Shown here in pieces: positions 20,930-31,328 of a stretch of DNA of 64,000 nucleotides; position 1 is the stretch's first letter; every line of letters starts with the position of its first letter. This DNA comes from Bos javanicus (lineage: Eukaryota; Chordata; Mammalia; Artiodactyla; Bovidae). The translations under genes and the position numbers were made by a program. Location of the stretch: positions 78,486,501 through 78,550,500 of the forward strand of contig NC_083869.1 of the NCBI RefSeq assembly GCF_032452875.1, given 5' to 3'. The notes under the pieces are model-generated. The model made no database searches. It was not told where the DNA came from and saw only the letters and a program-made list of their open reading frames with translations.

Positions 20930-22625
20930 TGTATTTGGTGCTGGCTTTTCATATTTAGTGTAAGTTGAAAAAAAAAGAATTTCCCCCATATGCCATTTTT
21001 CTTTTTGACTTTGTTTATGTTTATACATACACACAGAAACTTTTCTACATAGCCAAATGTGTCAAATTGTTAAAGCTATTTCATAGAAATTCCAGACCAT
21101 TTATAACATGCAAGTAATCTAAATGGATCTCTAAATTTGAGACATTCAGCTTGTACTTTAAGACAGCAGAAACATACATTCAGGTAAGTGGATGGGCGCT
21201 TAGAGCAAATGTCCCTCCTGTGCTTAAGAATGGGAAGGATGAACAAGCTTGTGCAAATGAGATCTTTAGTATGTTAGACCAGTGTTAACCAAAGGTAGCA
21301 GCACTCTGTGCATAGTAAGAGTTTGTAAATGATAGTAATGTAAATTAGATCATTAAGATGGAAGACAGATCTTGTGTACATCTTAAAATCAAGGACCCAG
21401 GCATTCATCTTTGTAGTGCCTACAAGTCTAGCAGCTGGAAAATGCTCTACAAATATTTTCAGAAGCCAATGAATTAGATCTAAAATGCAGCCATAACGAA
21501 CGATCACAACAATGGAGTAAAAATATTAACAGTACTAATTTAGATATATCCTTGTGCATGCTCTTTTAAGTAATTCTGTTTTTCTTGAATGTTCAATACA
21601 AATTTCACTGAAAAAAAAATCAATCACTGTGTTAATTCAGACTGGCCATGCAGGCAACATGGCTTTGTTCTGTTAACAGTAAAGTATCTCTCAAATGGAT
21701 CAGGGCATGGGAATCAGAGAATGTCATTGTTTTTCTTTATTCACACAGCACTGAACATGTTAGATACCTACAAGGGACTATTTCTGCATTCTTATGGGTT
21801 ACTAACAAATCATCTGATCTCTAGAGAAATAACTAGTCACATCCATTTTGATCTTGCTTATATCCTCCTTGCCATTCTCTGAAAGATCAGGCTGACTTTC
21901 TGAAGACAAATAATAGACAGGCCCACTCCTGGGGAACATAGCATCTTGTTCTCAAATGCTCACAGGAGAGCCTTTCACAGGAATCTTTTTTTTTCCCCTC
22001 TAAAACCCAGTGTTTGGTTTTTTAAATAATGAGAGGCTGAACTTTTGTTCAGTTGTTGTTGAGTTTCCTTTTGGTAAAATGCATGCATTCTTGAATAGCT
22101 GGACCTAAGATATTTCAAGATATAATCAGCACAAATACAAATATATGCCAGCCCAGATCATAAGCTGGAGAAGAACAGGCAACATCTCCCTGCCAGACCA
22201 TTGCTTTTGCTCCTTCACTGGATAGTTTCTTCCTAATAGACTCCTGGGCCCAGCTACTTCTTATGTCCTCTCAACATGCATCACAGAGAATAAATATATG
22301 ATTACCCAGTTCTGACAGCCCCAACAAAGCACATCAGGTGATTCTTTGTTCCTTTGAGAGTATTGAAGAGGAAGCCCTATGTGCATGACTCAAAATGCCA
22401 CTCTAGAGTAAAAGGAAAAAGGGATAAAAAAAGAAAGTTGTTAGCAAGTCTTGTCAATACAATGTCCACATCTATAAACCCTAACCTTAGCAGATCAGAT
22501 TCCATCTCACTGGACCATACTATTCAGGCATTAAAATGGAAGGAAAGAGAACAGAGGACATTCATCTTTTTAGAAGTACACTTCCTCTATTAGCATAGAC
22601 TATGTTGTTAGAGAAACAACTCTCA
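20930..22625. other. Unassigned intergenic stretch
   Basis: About 1.7 kb with no repeat that I recognise and no coding signature; chance ORFs of under 100 codons only. Confidence 0.45.
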
Positions 22626-22648
22626 TTATGTTGTTGTTGTTGTTGTTT
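22626..22648. repeat. TTG microsatellite
   Basis: Seven or so copies of TTG at 22628-22648. Confidence 0.85.
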
Positions 22649-22895
22649 TTCCCCACAAAGAAGTAGAGATTCAAGCACAGTTGCACTGAAAAGGAGCTGA
22701 TTGATTTGATATCTGTTATTTTCATGATTGTTACACTGTTTTATTCTGTCCTATATCCCTGACTTGCTTCCAAGTTGATGCCCATAAATGTTTACTAAGA
22801 GGATTTCTTGCCATAAGTCTTAGACCTGCAGCATCAGCAACAATAGAATTCAGATTCCTGGGCCCCACATCAGATATGCTGAATCAGATATCATA

Positions 22896-24335
22896 AGTAG
22901 ATTTTTTGATGATGGCCATTTTGACTGGTATGAGGTGATATCTCAGATTGCAAGTTTGGGATTGATATGTACACACTGCTGTATATATGCAGAAATTGAT
23001 GTGTTAAATCTCCAAAATATACAAAACAAACAAACAACCCAGTAAAAAAAAATGGGTGGACATAGAGATGGCCAAAAAGGACTAATTAATAGAGAAATGC
23101 AAGTCAAATCTACCTCACATCGTTCAGAACAGCCATAATCAAAAATATCTACAAACAAAAAATTCTGGAGAGGGTGTGGAGAAAAAAGAACACTTTTACA
23201 CTTTTGGTGGGAATATAAACTGATAAAACCACTATAGAGAACAAGATGGAAGTTCCTTAAAAAACTAAAGACAGAATTACCATATGGCTTAGCAATCCCA
23301 CTCCTGGGCATATGTCTCAAGAAAATTATGATTCAAAAAGATACATGCACCCCAGTGTTCATTGCAGCACTATTTACAATAGCCAGAACATGGAAGCAAG
23401 CTAAATGTCCATCAACAAAGGAATGGATAAAGAAGAGGTGGTGCATATATACTATGGAATATTACCTAGCCATAAAAAACAACAACAAAATAATGCCATT
23501 TTGCAACATGGACCTAGAAATCATCATATTGAGTAAAGTAAGTCAGACACAGAAAGACAAATATCATATGATATTACTTATATGTGGAATCTAAGACAAA
23601 CAAATTATTTACAAAATAGAAGAAACATCACAGATGTAGAAACAAACTTGTGGTTACCAGGGGATAATCGTGGGGAGGGATGAATTGGGAAATTGGGATT
23701 GACATATATGTACTGATGCTGTTGCTGCTGCTTAGTCACTCAGTCATATCCGACTCTGTGACTCCATGGACTGTAACCTACCAGGCTCTTCTGTCCATGG
23801 AATTCCCTAGGCAAAAGTACTAAAGTGGGTTACCATGCCTTCCTCTGGGGAATTTTCCCAATCCAGGGATAGAACGCAGGTCTCCTGTATTGCAGGCAGA
23901 TTCTTTATCACTGAGCCACCAGGGAAGCCCCATATGCACACTATTATATGTTAATATTAATATTAAATAGGTGACTAATAATGACCTACTGATTAGCACA
24001 GGGAACTCTACTCAATATTCTGTAATGGCCTATATGGGAAAATAATTTTTAAAAAAGAGTAAATGCATAACTGATTAATTTTGTTGTACGCTTGAAACTA
24101 ATAGAACACTGTAAATCAACTCTACTACAACAAAAATTTAAAAAGATAGATAACCAACAAAGAGTTACTGTATAGCACAGGAATTCTGCTCAATATCCTG
24201 TACTAACCTAAATGAGAAAATAATTTGAAAAAGAATAGATACTTGTATATACATAGCATAATCACTTTTCTATATACCTGAAACAAACACAAGATTGTTA
24301 ATAAACTACATCCCAATATAAAATTTTTAAAAAAG
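22896..24335 (+). mobile_element. Artiodactyl L1 3' region, rearranged, SINE-interrupted
   Basis: 22903-22946 is antisense ORF2 ('gatggccattttgactggtatgagg'). The sense strand follows: 3'UTR-like 22947-22990, then ORF2 C-terminus 23040-23600 ('ggagagggtgtggagaaa', 'aatcccactcctgggcatatg', 'gcagcactatttacaatagcc') and 3'UTR. A Bov-tA interrupts at 23713-23932. Two successive 3' ends follow (to 24137 and 24139-24330), each with 'agcacagg.a.tct.ctcaat' and 'ctgaaac'-type phrases. 23328-23594 is a short open relic of ORF2. Confidence 0.85.
23713..23932 (-). repeat. Bov-tA SINE, antisense, inside L1
   Basis: It runs from 'gctgctgcttagtcactcagtc' to 'gagccaccagggaagcccc'. The flanks 'catatatgtac' and 'catatgcacac' are an imperfect candidate TSD and both match the L1 3'UTR. 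Confidence 0.93.
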
Positions 24336-24376
24336 AAATTCTAAGTGAAGCCCAGAAATCTGTGTTTTAACAGGTC

Positions 24377-24627
24377 CCAGATGATGTTGGGGGCTTCCCA
24401 GGTGTCACTAGTAGTAAAGAACACACCTCTCAATGCAGGAGATGTAGGAGACAAGGATTCTATCCCTGGATCCAGAAGATCCTCTGGAGAAGGGCATGGC
24501 AACCTACTCCAGTATTCTTGCCTGGAGAATCCCATGGACAGAGGAGCCTAGTAGGCTCCAGGCCATAGGGTCACATAGAGTCGAACACAATTGAAGTGAC
24601 TTAGCATACACATACCAGGTGATGTTG
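24377..24627 (+). repeat. Bov-tA SINE with 13-bp TSD
   Basis: The SINE occupies 24390-24614: tRNA-derived head 'gggcttcccaggtgtcactag', then the BovA body ending 'aagtgacttagca'. Its flanks are CCAGATGATGTTG (24377-24389) and CCAGGTGATGTTG (24615-24627), with one mismatch. Confidence 0.93.
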
Positions 24628-24652
24628 ATGCATGCTCAGGTGTGAGAGCACA

Positions 24653-25204
24653 TGTTTACTAAAAGAAAAAAAATATAAGGAGGAAATAGAGTGGGTAGAT
24701 GCTGGTCAAATTAGGTTTTTGAAGTGATAAGTTTGTACTCCTTTCAGGCACCAGCTCTTTAGGAAGCAATCCCTCTGTCTGCTACCAGCTTACTAGCTAG
24801 GTTAGTTGTTCCTGATTATCCAGCTACAGCACTGCCTTAACCCAGGCACTACTGATTCTTTCTTTACGTACTCTGACTTCCATTAACAGGTCATCTTGAC
24901 AATTCTATTAATTTCTGTAGTCTCAATGATAGCACAGTTCACAGAGCACAGTGGGAACAGGTGTTTGTTGTACAAATAAGTCTACACAGTGTTCCTTTGC
25001 AAATATGAATGTCTACAGTCATATCCCCTATTTTTGGTGAAGAAGTACATCAGTGAATGAGAAAGGCAGAAAAAGGAGTGTCCTTTAGAATGATTACATA
25101 AAAAATAAGAATATTCCAATATATATTTTCTAGATATTACAATTGAATTTTATTTATTTTTATTTTGAATATTTATTTATTGAATTTTATTTTTTCAATT
25201 CTTT
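24653..25204. other. Unassigned AT-rich stretch
   Basis: No gene or recognised repeat. Confidence 0.4.
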
Positions 25205-25292
25205 AATTTTGTAATTGAAGTATAGTTGATTTACAATATCATGTTAGTTTCAGGAGTATAGTACAGTGATTCAGTTATACATATATCTTTGA
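25205..25292 (-). mobile_element. L1 3' end fragment, antisense
   Basis: 'aattgaagtatagttgatttac' followed by 'tgttagtttcaggagtatagtacagtgattcag' is the antisense 3' terminus of an artiodactyl L1. Confidence 0.75.
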
Positions 25293-25418
25293 AATGTGCT
25301 CTCTTTTCTAATGGTCATGTATGAAATACATAGAATCATGGAGACAGATTCTTCCTTTACATATGTGGAATAACACAAAAGCTTTGTTGATAAATAAGTG
25401 TTGACAAATAATATACAC

Positions 25419-26401
25419 TGTATTGGTTTGATGGGAATACCATAACAACATACCACAAAGAAGGAAACTTAAAAATTTCATGTATTGTCTCACAGTTTTG
25501 GAAGCTACAAGCCTGACATCAGGTGCTGTAAGAGTCGGTTCCATCTGAGCCTATGAAGAAGGGATCTGATACAGGTCTCTCTCCTTGTCTTGCAGGCATT
25601 TGTTTTCATGTTCACATGGCATTCTCCCTGAATGCCTGCCTTCAAATTTCCCATTTTTAACACACCACTGGTTATATTATTGAACTCAAATTCTGTTGTT
25701 CACCACTCAAAAGACAATAAGTTGAGAGGAAAATATTAGTAGAAAGGAAATATGCTTTAATCAGAAAAGCCAGCAGCCTAGGGAGAAGGTGGACTCATGT
25801 CCAGAGACTAACTCTGAAGATGCTGCTTGGCCAGGACAGTTTTTAAATGGGAAAAAAGGGAAGAATCTCAGTGAATCATAGACACAGGAGGTTTGATTCT
25901 GTATCCTTCTCCAGTGTGTGCAGACTGATTCGTCAGATGTTATCTTGCTGAGTGACCTACCTGTAGGATTCATTGTGTGTTTGTGTGAGGGATGTGTGTG
26001 TGGAGGGGGTGGGGGGCGGTGGAGAGGATTGGGGGTAGAAAGCTATGCATTTTTTTGACTGCTTCATTCTTACTTCTTTTTATCTAGGAAAAGAATCAAC
26101 AGGTTAGACAAGGCATAGTGTGCATTCAGGAGTACATGAGTCAGGAGTTAGGTTAAATTGTCTTGTGATCTCATTCCTATAATCAAGCTCTTTTAAGCTT
26201 ATAGGGGAACAGAAATGAACAAACAGAGAAAGGGAAAAAGAGATGTTTTCAGTTGTTTTTTATTAGGGCCCCCCAATAGCTTTGTTTCAACTTGATTAAC
26301 CTCTACAAAGATCCTATCTCCAAATAAGATCACATTCTGAGGTACTGAGCATTAAGACCTTGACATATGAATTTTAGAGGGACACAGTTCAACTGATAAC
26401 A
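25419..26401 (-). mobile_element. MaLR (MLT1-like) LTR, antisense, split
   Basis: The left part 25419-25680 ('tgtattggtttgatggg', 'ataccataacaacataccac', 'gtctcacagttttggaagct') and the right part 26256-26401 ('attagggccccccaat', 'cctatctccaaataagatcacattc', 'tatgaattttagagggacac', ending TAACA) are the two ends of one MLT1-type LTR. A second LTR separates them. Confidence 0.72.
25681..26255 (-). mobile_element. ERV LTR (family A) inserted in MaLR LTR
   Basis: It begins TGAACTCA at 25681, like 4465, and shares 'ctcaaaagacaata', 'agtagaaaggaaatatgctttaatcagaa' and 'gagaaggtggactcatg' with that locus in the same order. It splits a MaLR LTR, so it is the younger element. A G-rich stretch lies at 25990-26035. 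No internal retroviral genes are visible, so a solo LTR is the likely state. Confidence 0.65.
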
Positions 26402-26824
26402 TATCCCAGCTGTTCTCATGCTCTTGAAGTATACATGGCCTGAGAAGAAGCAAGTAACAAGACTGAGAGTCTGGTGGGGTTCCTATGACAATTAAATGTT
26501 TAATGACAATGTCTGGCTCCAGAATAGCCTTAGCTGCTGTTACTTTGCTTGTTCTGGCTGTCCCTACTGGACCTGATGCTATGCCACTTCACTCAGCTTA
26601 AAATTCACTTCTTATTCACAGTTTATAATTTCTAAAATGCATCTTACATTACAATGAGATGCTCATTATGATGAAGTATTTATTTTTCCTTTGGAAAACT
26701 TACTACAGTTTCAAGGGTGCATCTCAAAATCATCATTTTAGAATCAGTTGCCATAAGTCTTGCCATTCAATGAGAACTTATTAAGCATTAGATTGTAGAT
26801 ACGACTTCATAAATCTTAAATCAG
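26402..26824. other. Unassigned intergenic stretch
   Basis: Nothing recognised. Confidence 0.4.
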
Positions 26825-26945
26825 TTCTATAAGGTTTACGTATCTCCAATTTGTAGATAGGAGCAAGGATCTGCAGGCATTATAAACTCTCTGAAGGTTA
26901 CTCACAATCAGATGGCAAAGCTGAGATCTGCAACCAGGTTTGTTG
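26825..26945 (+). repeat. MIR-type fragment
   Basis: 'ttctataaggtttacgtatc', 'ctctctgaaggttactcac', 'aatcagatggcaaagctgagat' and 'caaccaggt' follow the MIR 3' half in order. Confidence 0.65.
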
Positions 26946-27107
26946 AATGCCTTGGGCCCTTCCACTATATACAGTTCTAATAAGGTAGAAGTGTTTGTCT
27001 TGGTTTGTTTTTTTGTTTGTTGCATTGTGCTTATTGTGTTCTGTGAAAGTCTGTGACAGAGCCCAGCTTCGTTCAATATATGGGCAAGCCTATTTTATCT
27101 AGTCAAG

Positions 27108-27543
27108 GCTATGGTTTTTCCTGTGGTCATGTATGGATGTGAGAGTTGGACTGTGAAGAAGGCTGAGCGCCGAAGAATTGATGCTTTTGAACTGTGGTGT
27201 TGGAGAAGACTCTTGAGAGTCCCTTGGACTGCAACTCCTTGCAGGAGATAAGCCCTGGGATTTCTTTGGAAGGAATGATGCTAAAGCTGAAACTCCAGTA
27301 CTTTGGCCACCTCATGTGAAGAATTGACTCATTGGAAAAGACTCTGATGCTGGGAGGGATTGGGGGCAAGAGGAGAAGGGGACGACAGAGGATGAGATGG
27401 CTGGATGGCATCACTGACTTAATGGACATGAGTCTGAGTGAACTCCGGAGGTTGGTGATGGACAGGGAGAACTGGTGTGCTGCGTTTCATGGGGTTGCAA
27501 AGAGTCGGACATGACTGAGCGACTGATCTGATCTGATCTGATT
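27108..27543 (+). mobile_element. Short BovB 3' end with ATCTG-type tail
   Basis: It begins 'tctagtcaaggctatgg' and carries the C-terminal domain (VFPVVMYGCESWTVKKAERR is readable at about 27113-27175). 27332-27514 is an open part (EKTLMLGGIGGKRRRGRQRM). The tail is GACTGATCTGATCTGATCTG, not the ACTGA repeats of most copies. A local change near 27230 ('ctgcaactccttgcaggag') disrupts the frame. Confidence 0.93.
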
Positions 27544-27777
27544 TGCCTCCAAAGTCCTTTTGGTCAGAGAAGCATCTGGTGTCCTGCAGAATTTATATTT
27601 ATTCCTCAGATCACATAATTATCAATTTACTCTCTTCATTGTCTTTATTATATAGTACATAATGCTGTCATAATGAATAAGGTTGTCCTCATTAATTATT
27701 CTTGCATTTATACATTTTTCCCTAGTGAAACTAGAAATCTCTTACAATCAGGAATTGTGCCCTGCATTTTCTGCACC

Positions 27778-28014
27778 CATGGTGTCTTATGGGGCTTCTT
27801 GGGTGATGCTAGTTGTAAAGAATCCACCTGCTCATACAGCAGACACAAGAGACCTGGGTTAGGTAGATCCCTTGGAGAATAAAAGGGTAACCCACTCCAA
27901 TATTCTTACCTGGAGAAATCCCATGGGCAAAGGAGCATGGCAGGCTGTAGTTCATGGGATTGCAAAGAGTCAGACATTACTGAGCACTTAGAAGGAGCAG
28001 CATGGTGTCTTATG
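27778..28014 (+). repeat. Bov-tA SINE with perfect 14-bp TSD
   Basis: The SINE lies at 27792-28000, flanked by exact copies of CATGGTGTCTTATG at 27778-27791 and 28001-28014. The tRNA head is altered but the body and 'actgagcactta' end are clear. Confidence 0.94.
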
Positions 28015-28444
28015 AAACACAGAGAAAACAAAAATTGAAAACAAAAGCAACATATAGGTACTTAATAAACATTCATTTTCTATGCCAAGGTTTAAAAAGC
28101 CTTCTGAGATAGTGTAAACCTGATAGGTAAACCGGATAACACCCTAATATGCTAGTGTAATATACTCTGTGTAACATGCATATAGATGAATAAAGATCAT
28201 CTGAAAAATGTTCTCTGCTTTTATTAGGTTACTCAGAGGTGGCAAAACCTGTTCAAGTGCTGCCACTCCTTATCCATATCACCTAAAGCAGACATTAATA
28301 GTTGGTCTTGGAGTTTTTTTAATGCCAGGCTCAGATGCAGATTCTGACAGTTTTGCAATACAACACTGTAGGAAATCACCATCAATCTATTTGAGATGAT
28401 GTATAAAATGAAGCCAATTTGACATCTTGTCTCACCTGTGTGTT
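28015..28444. other. Unassigned intergenic stretch
   Basis: Nothing recognised. Confidence 0.4.
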
Positions 28445-28940
28445 TGTTTGTTTTAATTTATTTTTATTGCAGGATAATTGCTTTACAATGTTGTGTTAGT
28501 TTCTGTAGTACAGTGAAGTGGATTAGTTCTATTTCCATAGATCCTCTCCTCTTGAACCTGCCTCCCAACCCCCTCTAGGTCATCACAGAGCATGGAGCTG
28601 AGCTCCCTGTGCTATACCTCAGTTTCTTACCAGCTATGTATTTTAACACATGGTAGTGTAGAGAAGGCAACGGCACCCCACTCCAGTACTCTTGCCTGGA
28701 GAATCCCATGGACGGAGGAGCCTGGTGGGCTGTAGTCTATGGGGTCGCTAAGAATCGGACATGACTTAAGCGACTTAGCAGCAGCAGCAGTGTGTATATG
28801 ACAATCCTACACTCTCATTTCATAAATCAGAAAGAGTAAAACAAATATCATATATTATTGCATATGTGTGGAATCTAGATTGCTGGTACACGTAAGCCTG
28901 TTTGCAGGGCAGGAATAGAGAGGCAGATGTACCTGTTGTT
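28445..28940 (-). mobile_element. 5'-inverted artiodactyl L1, antisense, with BovA inside
   Basis: 28445-28661 and 28796-28826 are antisense 3'UTR ('ggataattgctttacaatgttgtgttag', 'gagctgagctccctgtgctata', 'catggtagtgta', then 'tatgacaatcc'). 28827-28940 switches to sense ('aagtcagaaagag', 'caaatatcatat', 'gtgtggaatctag'), which lies upstream of the 3'UTR in L1. This is the twin-priming arrangement for a minus-strand insertion. Confidence 0.78.
28662..28795 (+). repeat. BovA SINE monomer
   Basis: 'gagaaggcaacggcaccccactccag' through 'ggtcgctaagaatcggacatgac' to 'gcgacttagcagcagcagcag'. It interrupts an L1 3'UTR; the flanks TAGTGTA and CAGTGTGTA are only a weak TSD candidate. Confidence 0.92.
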
Positions 28941-29099
28941 TGGATAGCAGAAAATGCAGAGCATTTAGGAAGAAGAATCATTGAACTAGAACGTGGTCAG
29001 CAGATATTTGTGACCTGGGAGTCTCCCAAATGACCACAATTTAAACATCCTATTAATTCAGCTCCAGGAAGCTTAACCCTGATTTTAAAATTACACCTG

Positions 29100-29435
29100 T
29101 GTGACACCATGGATGGATCTGGAAGGTAAAAGGTCAGAGAATGACAATTATTATATGATTTCACTCACATGTGGGATATTTTTAAAATAAACAAATAAGT
29201 AAAACAAGGTAAAAGTAAACAGATACAGGGAGCAGATTGGTGGTTATCAAAAGAAAGGAAAGTAGGGCAAGGGTAAATGGGTAAAGGGGGTTCATAGTGC
29301 AGTGATGGATAGAGACTAGGCTTTTGGTGGTAAGCCTGCTGCAGTATAGGTAGAAGCCAACAGTGATGTTGTACAGATAAAAACTTATACCATTTTATAA
29401 GTCAACATTACCTCAATTAAAAAACAAACTTGGAT
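29100..29435 (+). mobile_element. Old L1 (L1M type) 3' end, sense
   Basis: 'accatggatggatctgg', 'tatgatttcactcacatgtggg', 'cagattggtggttatcaaaag', 'ttgtacagataaaaact' and a final 'cctcaattaaaaaacaaac' tail follow the order of an ancient L1 3'UTR. Confidence 0.75.
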
Positions 29436-29499
29436 ATGCCATATATTCAGTTTGAGTTAGTCCAATGAGCAAACATTACTGTTAAAATATTAAAGTTCT

Positions 29500-30484
29500 A
29501 TATACCCATTAGGACTGGACATGGAACAACAGACTGGTTCCAAATCAGGAAAGGAGTACATCAAAGCTGTATATTGTCACCTTGCTTATTTTACTGACAT
29601 GCAGAGTACATCATGAGAAATGATGGACTGGATGAGGCACAAGTTGGAATCAAGATTGCCGGGAGAAATATCAGTAACCTCAGATATGCAGATGACACCA
29701 GCCTTATGGCAGAAAGCCAAGAACTAAAGAGCCTCTTGAAGACAGTAAAAGAGGAGAGTGAAAAAGTTAGCTTAAAGCTCAACATTCAGAAAACAAAGAT
29801 AGTGACATCCGGTCCCATCACTTCAAGGCAAATAGATGAGGGAACAATAGAAACAGTGACAGACTTTATTTTGGGGGCTCCAAAATCACTGCAGATGGTG
29901 ACTGCAGCCATGAAATTAAAAAAAAAAAAAAAAACACTTGCTGCTTGGAAGAAAAGTTATGACCAACCTAGACAGCATACTAAAGAGCAGAGACATTAAT
30001 TTGCCAACAAAGGTCCGTCTAGTCAAAGTTATGGTTTCTCCAGTAGTCATGTATGGATGTGAGAGTTGGACTATAAAGAAAGCTGAGTGCTGAAGAATTG
30101 ATGCTTTTGAACTGTGGTGTTGGAGAAAACTCTTGAGAGTCCCTTGGACTGCAAGGAGATCCAACCAGTCCATCCTAAAGGAAATCAGTCCTGAATATTC
30201 TCTGGAAGGACTGATGCCAAAGCTGAAACTCCAATACTTTGGCCACCTGATGCGAAGAACTGACTCACTTGAAAAGACCCTGATGATGGGAAAGATTGAA
30301 GGCAGGGGGAGAAGGGGACAGCAGAGGATGCGATGGTTGGATGGCATCACCAACTCAATGTACGTGAGTTTGTGTAAACTCCAGGAGTTGGTGATGGACA
30401 GGGAGGCCTGGCATGCTACAGTCCATGGGGTCACAAAGAGTTGAACACGACTGAGCGACTGAACTGAACTGAATATACCTATTA
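29500..30484 (+). mobile_element. BovB LINE, 5'-truncated, with 12-bp TSD and internal poly-A
   Basis: The body at 29512-30472 starts in the RT ('actggacatggaacaacag') and ends in ACTGA repeats. The flanks are ATATACCCATTA (29500-29511) and ATATACCTATTA (30473-30484), 11 of 12 identical. RT fragment 29613-29999 holds LRYADD. A run of 18 A at 29917-29934 replaces a short AAAAG site and destroys the frame. TGA at 30091-30093 is the recurrent stop. 30133-30444 is the C-terminal open part. Confidence 0.95.
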
Positions 30485-30837
30485 AGGATTCATGATTATC
30501 TCTACTTGTGCTTTCTACATTGTTATCAAATAAAATAAAATTATATTGTAAATTTATAATAAAAATAAATTAACAAATAAATATTACAGTAGTGCTGAAA
30601 GAGGGAAAAATTGGTTCAGAAGTTACCCAAGACAAACTTGGTCTGTGACACTCTGCTCTTCAGGAGTCCATCCTTTTATAAACTATTCAGGCTCAGACTC
30701 TTCCCCAAGTCTCTTAATTTTCCCAATTTAATCATAATTCCCAAGGAAGGGGTCCAGATATTGGTCTTTTTAAGATAGCTCCCCAGGTGATTTCAAATGT
30801 TTAAAGTCAAAATATTATATATTTTGTACTAACTATG
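30485..30837. other. Unassigned AT-rich stretch
   Basis: Nothing recognised. Confidence 0.4.
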
Positions 30838-31052
30838 TTGTTGTTTAGTCGCTAAGTCGTGTCCAACTCGTTGTGACCCCGTAGACTATATATAGCCTGC
30901 CAGGCTCCTCTGTCAGTATGGGATTTCCCAAGTAAGAATACTAGAGTGGGTTGCCATTTCCTTCTCCAGAGGATCTTCCTGACCCAGGGATATAACCCAT
31001 GTCTCTTGCATTGGCAGGTGGATTCTTTATCTCTGAGCCACAAGAGAAGCCC
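30838..31052 (-). repeat. Bov-tA SINE, antisense
   Basis: 'gttgttgtttagtcgctaagtcgtgtcc' to 'ctctgagccacaagagaagccc', a complete antisense Bov-tA. No convincing TSD. Confidence 0.93.
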
Positions 31053-31074
31053 TTATAATAACTCTAAATTGAGT

Positions 31075-31165
31075 ATGACTTTTAAAAATTGTGAATCACT
31101 ATATTGTACACCTGTAACATATATAATATTGTATATCAACTATAATTCAATAAAAAACTCAAGGA
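31075..31165 (+). mobile_element. L1 3' terminus, sense
   Basis: 'gtgaatcactatattgtacacctg' and 'aatattgtatatcaactataattcaataaaaa' form an artiodactyl L1 3' terminus. Confidence 0.75.
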
Positions 31166-31328
31166 AGAAAAGAATAGCAAGTTCAAAAAAAAAACCCAAA
31201 CACAGAATTCTATGACAAAAAATTACATCTGCTTTTACAAAGTAAATTTATAAACATTTTCAGACACATAACCAACCCTTTTTTGCTACCTCTGTGAAAG
31301 GATAATAATTTAAATTAAAGGGACAAAA

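Larger units (their letters stand above)
22828..24652 (+). mobile_element. MER5A-like hAT element split by L1 and SINEs
   Basis: Three parts read in order along a MER5A-type element: 22828-22893 ('gcagcatcagcaac...cctgggccccacatc...ctgaatcag'), 24336-24389 ('agcccagaaatctgtgttttaac') and 24615-24652 ('ccaggtgatgttgatgcatgctc'). An L1 fills the first gap and a Bov-tA the second. Confidence 0.72.
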
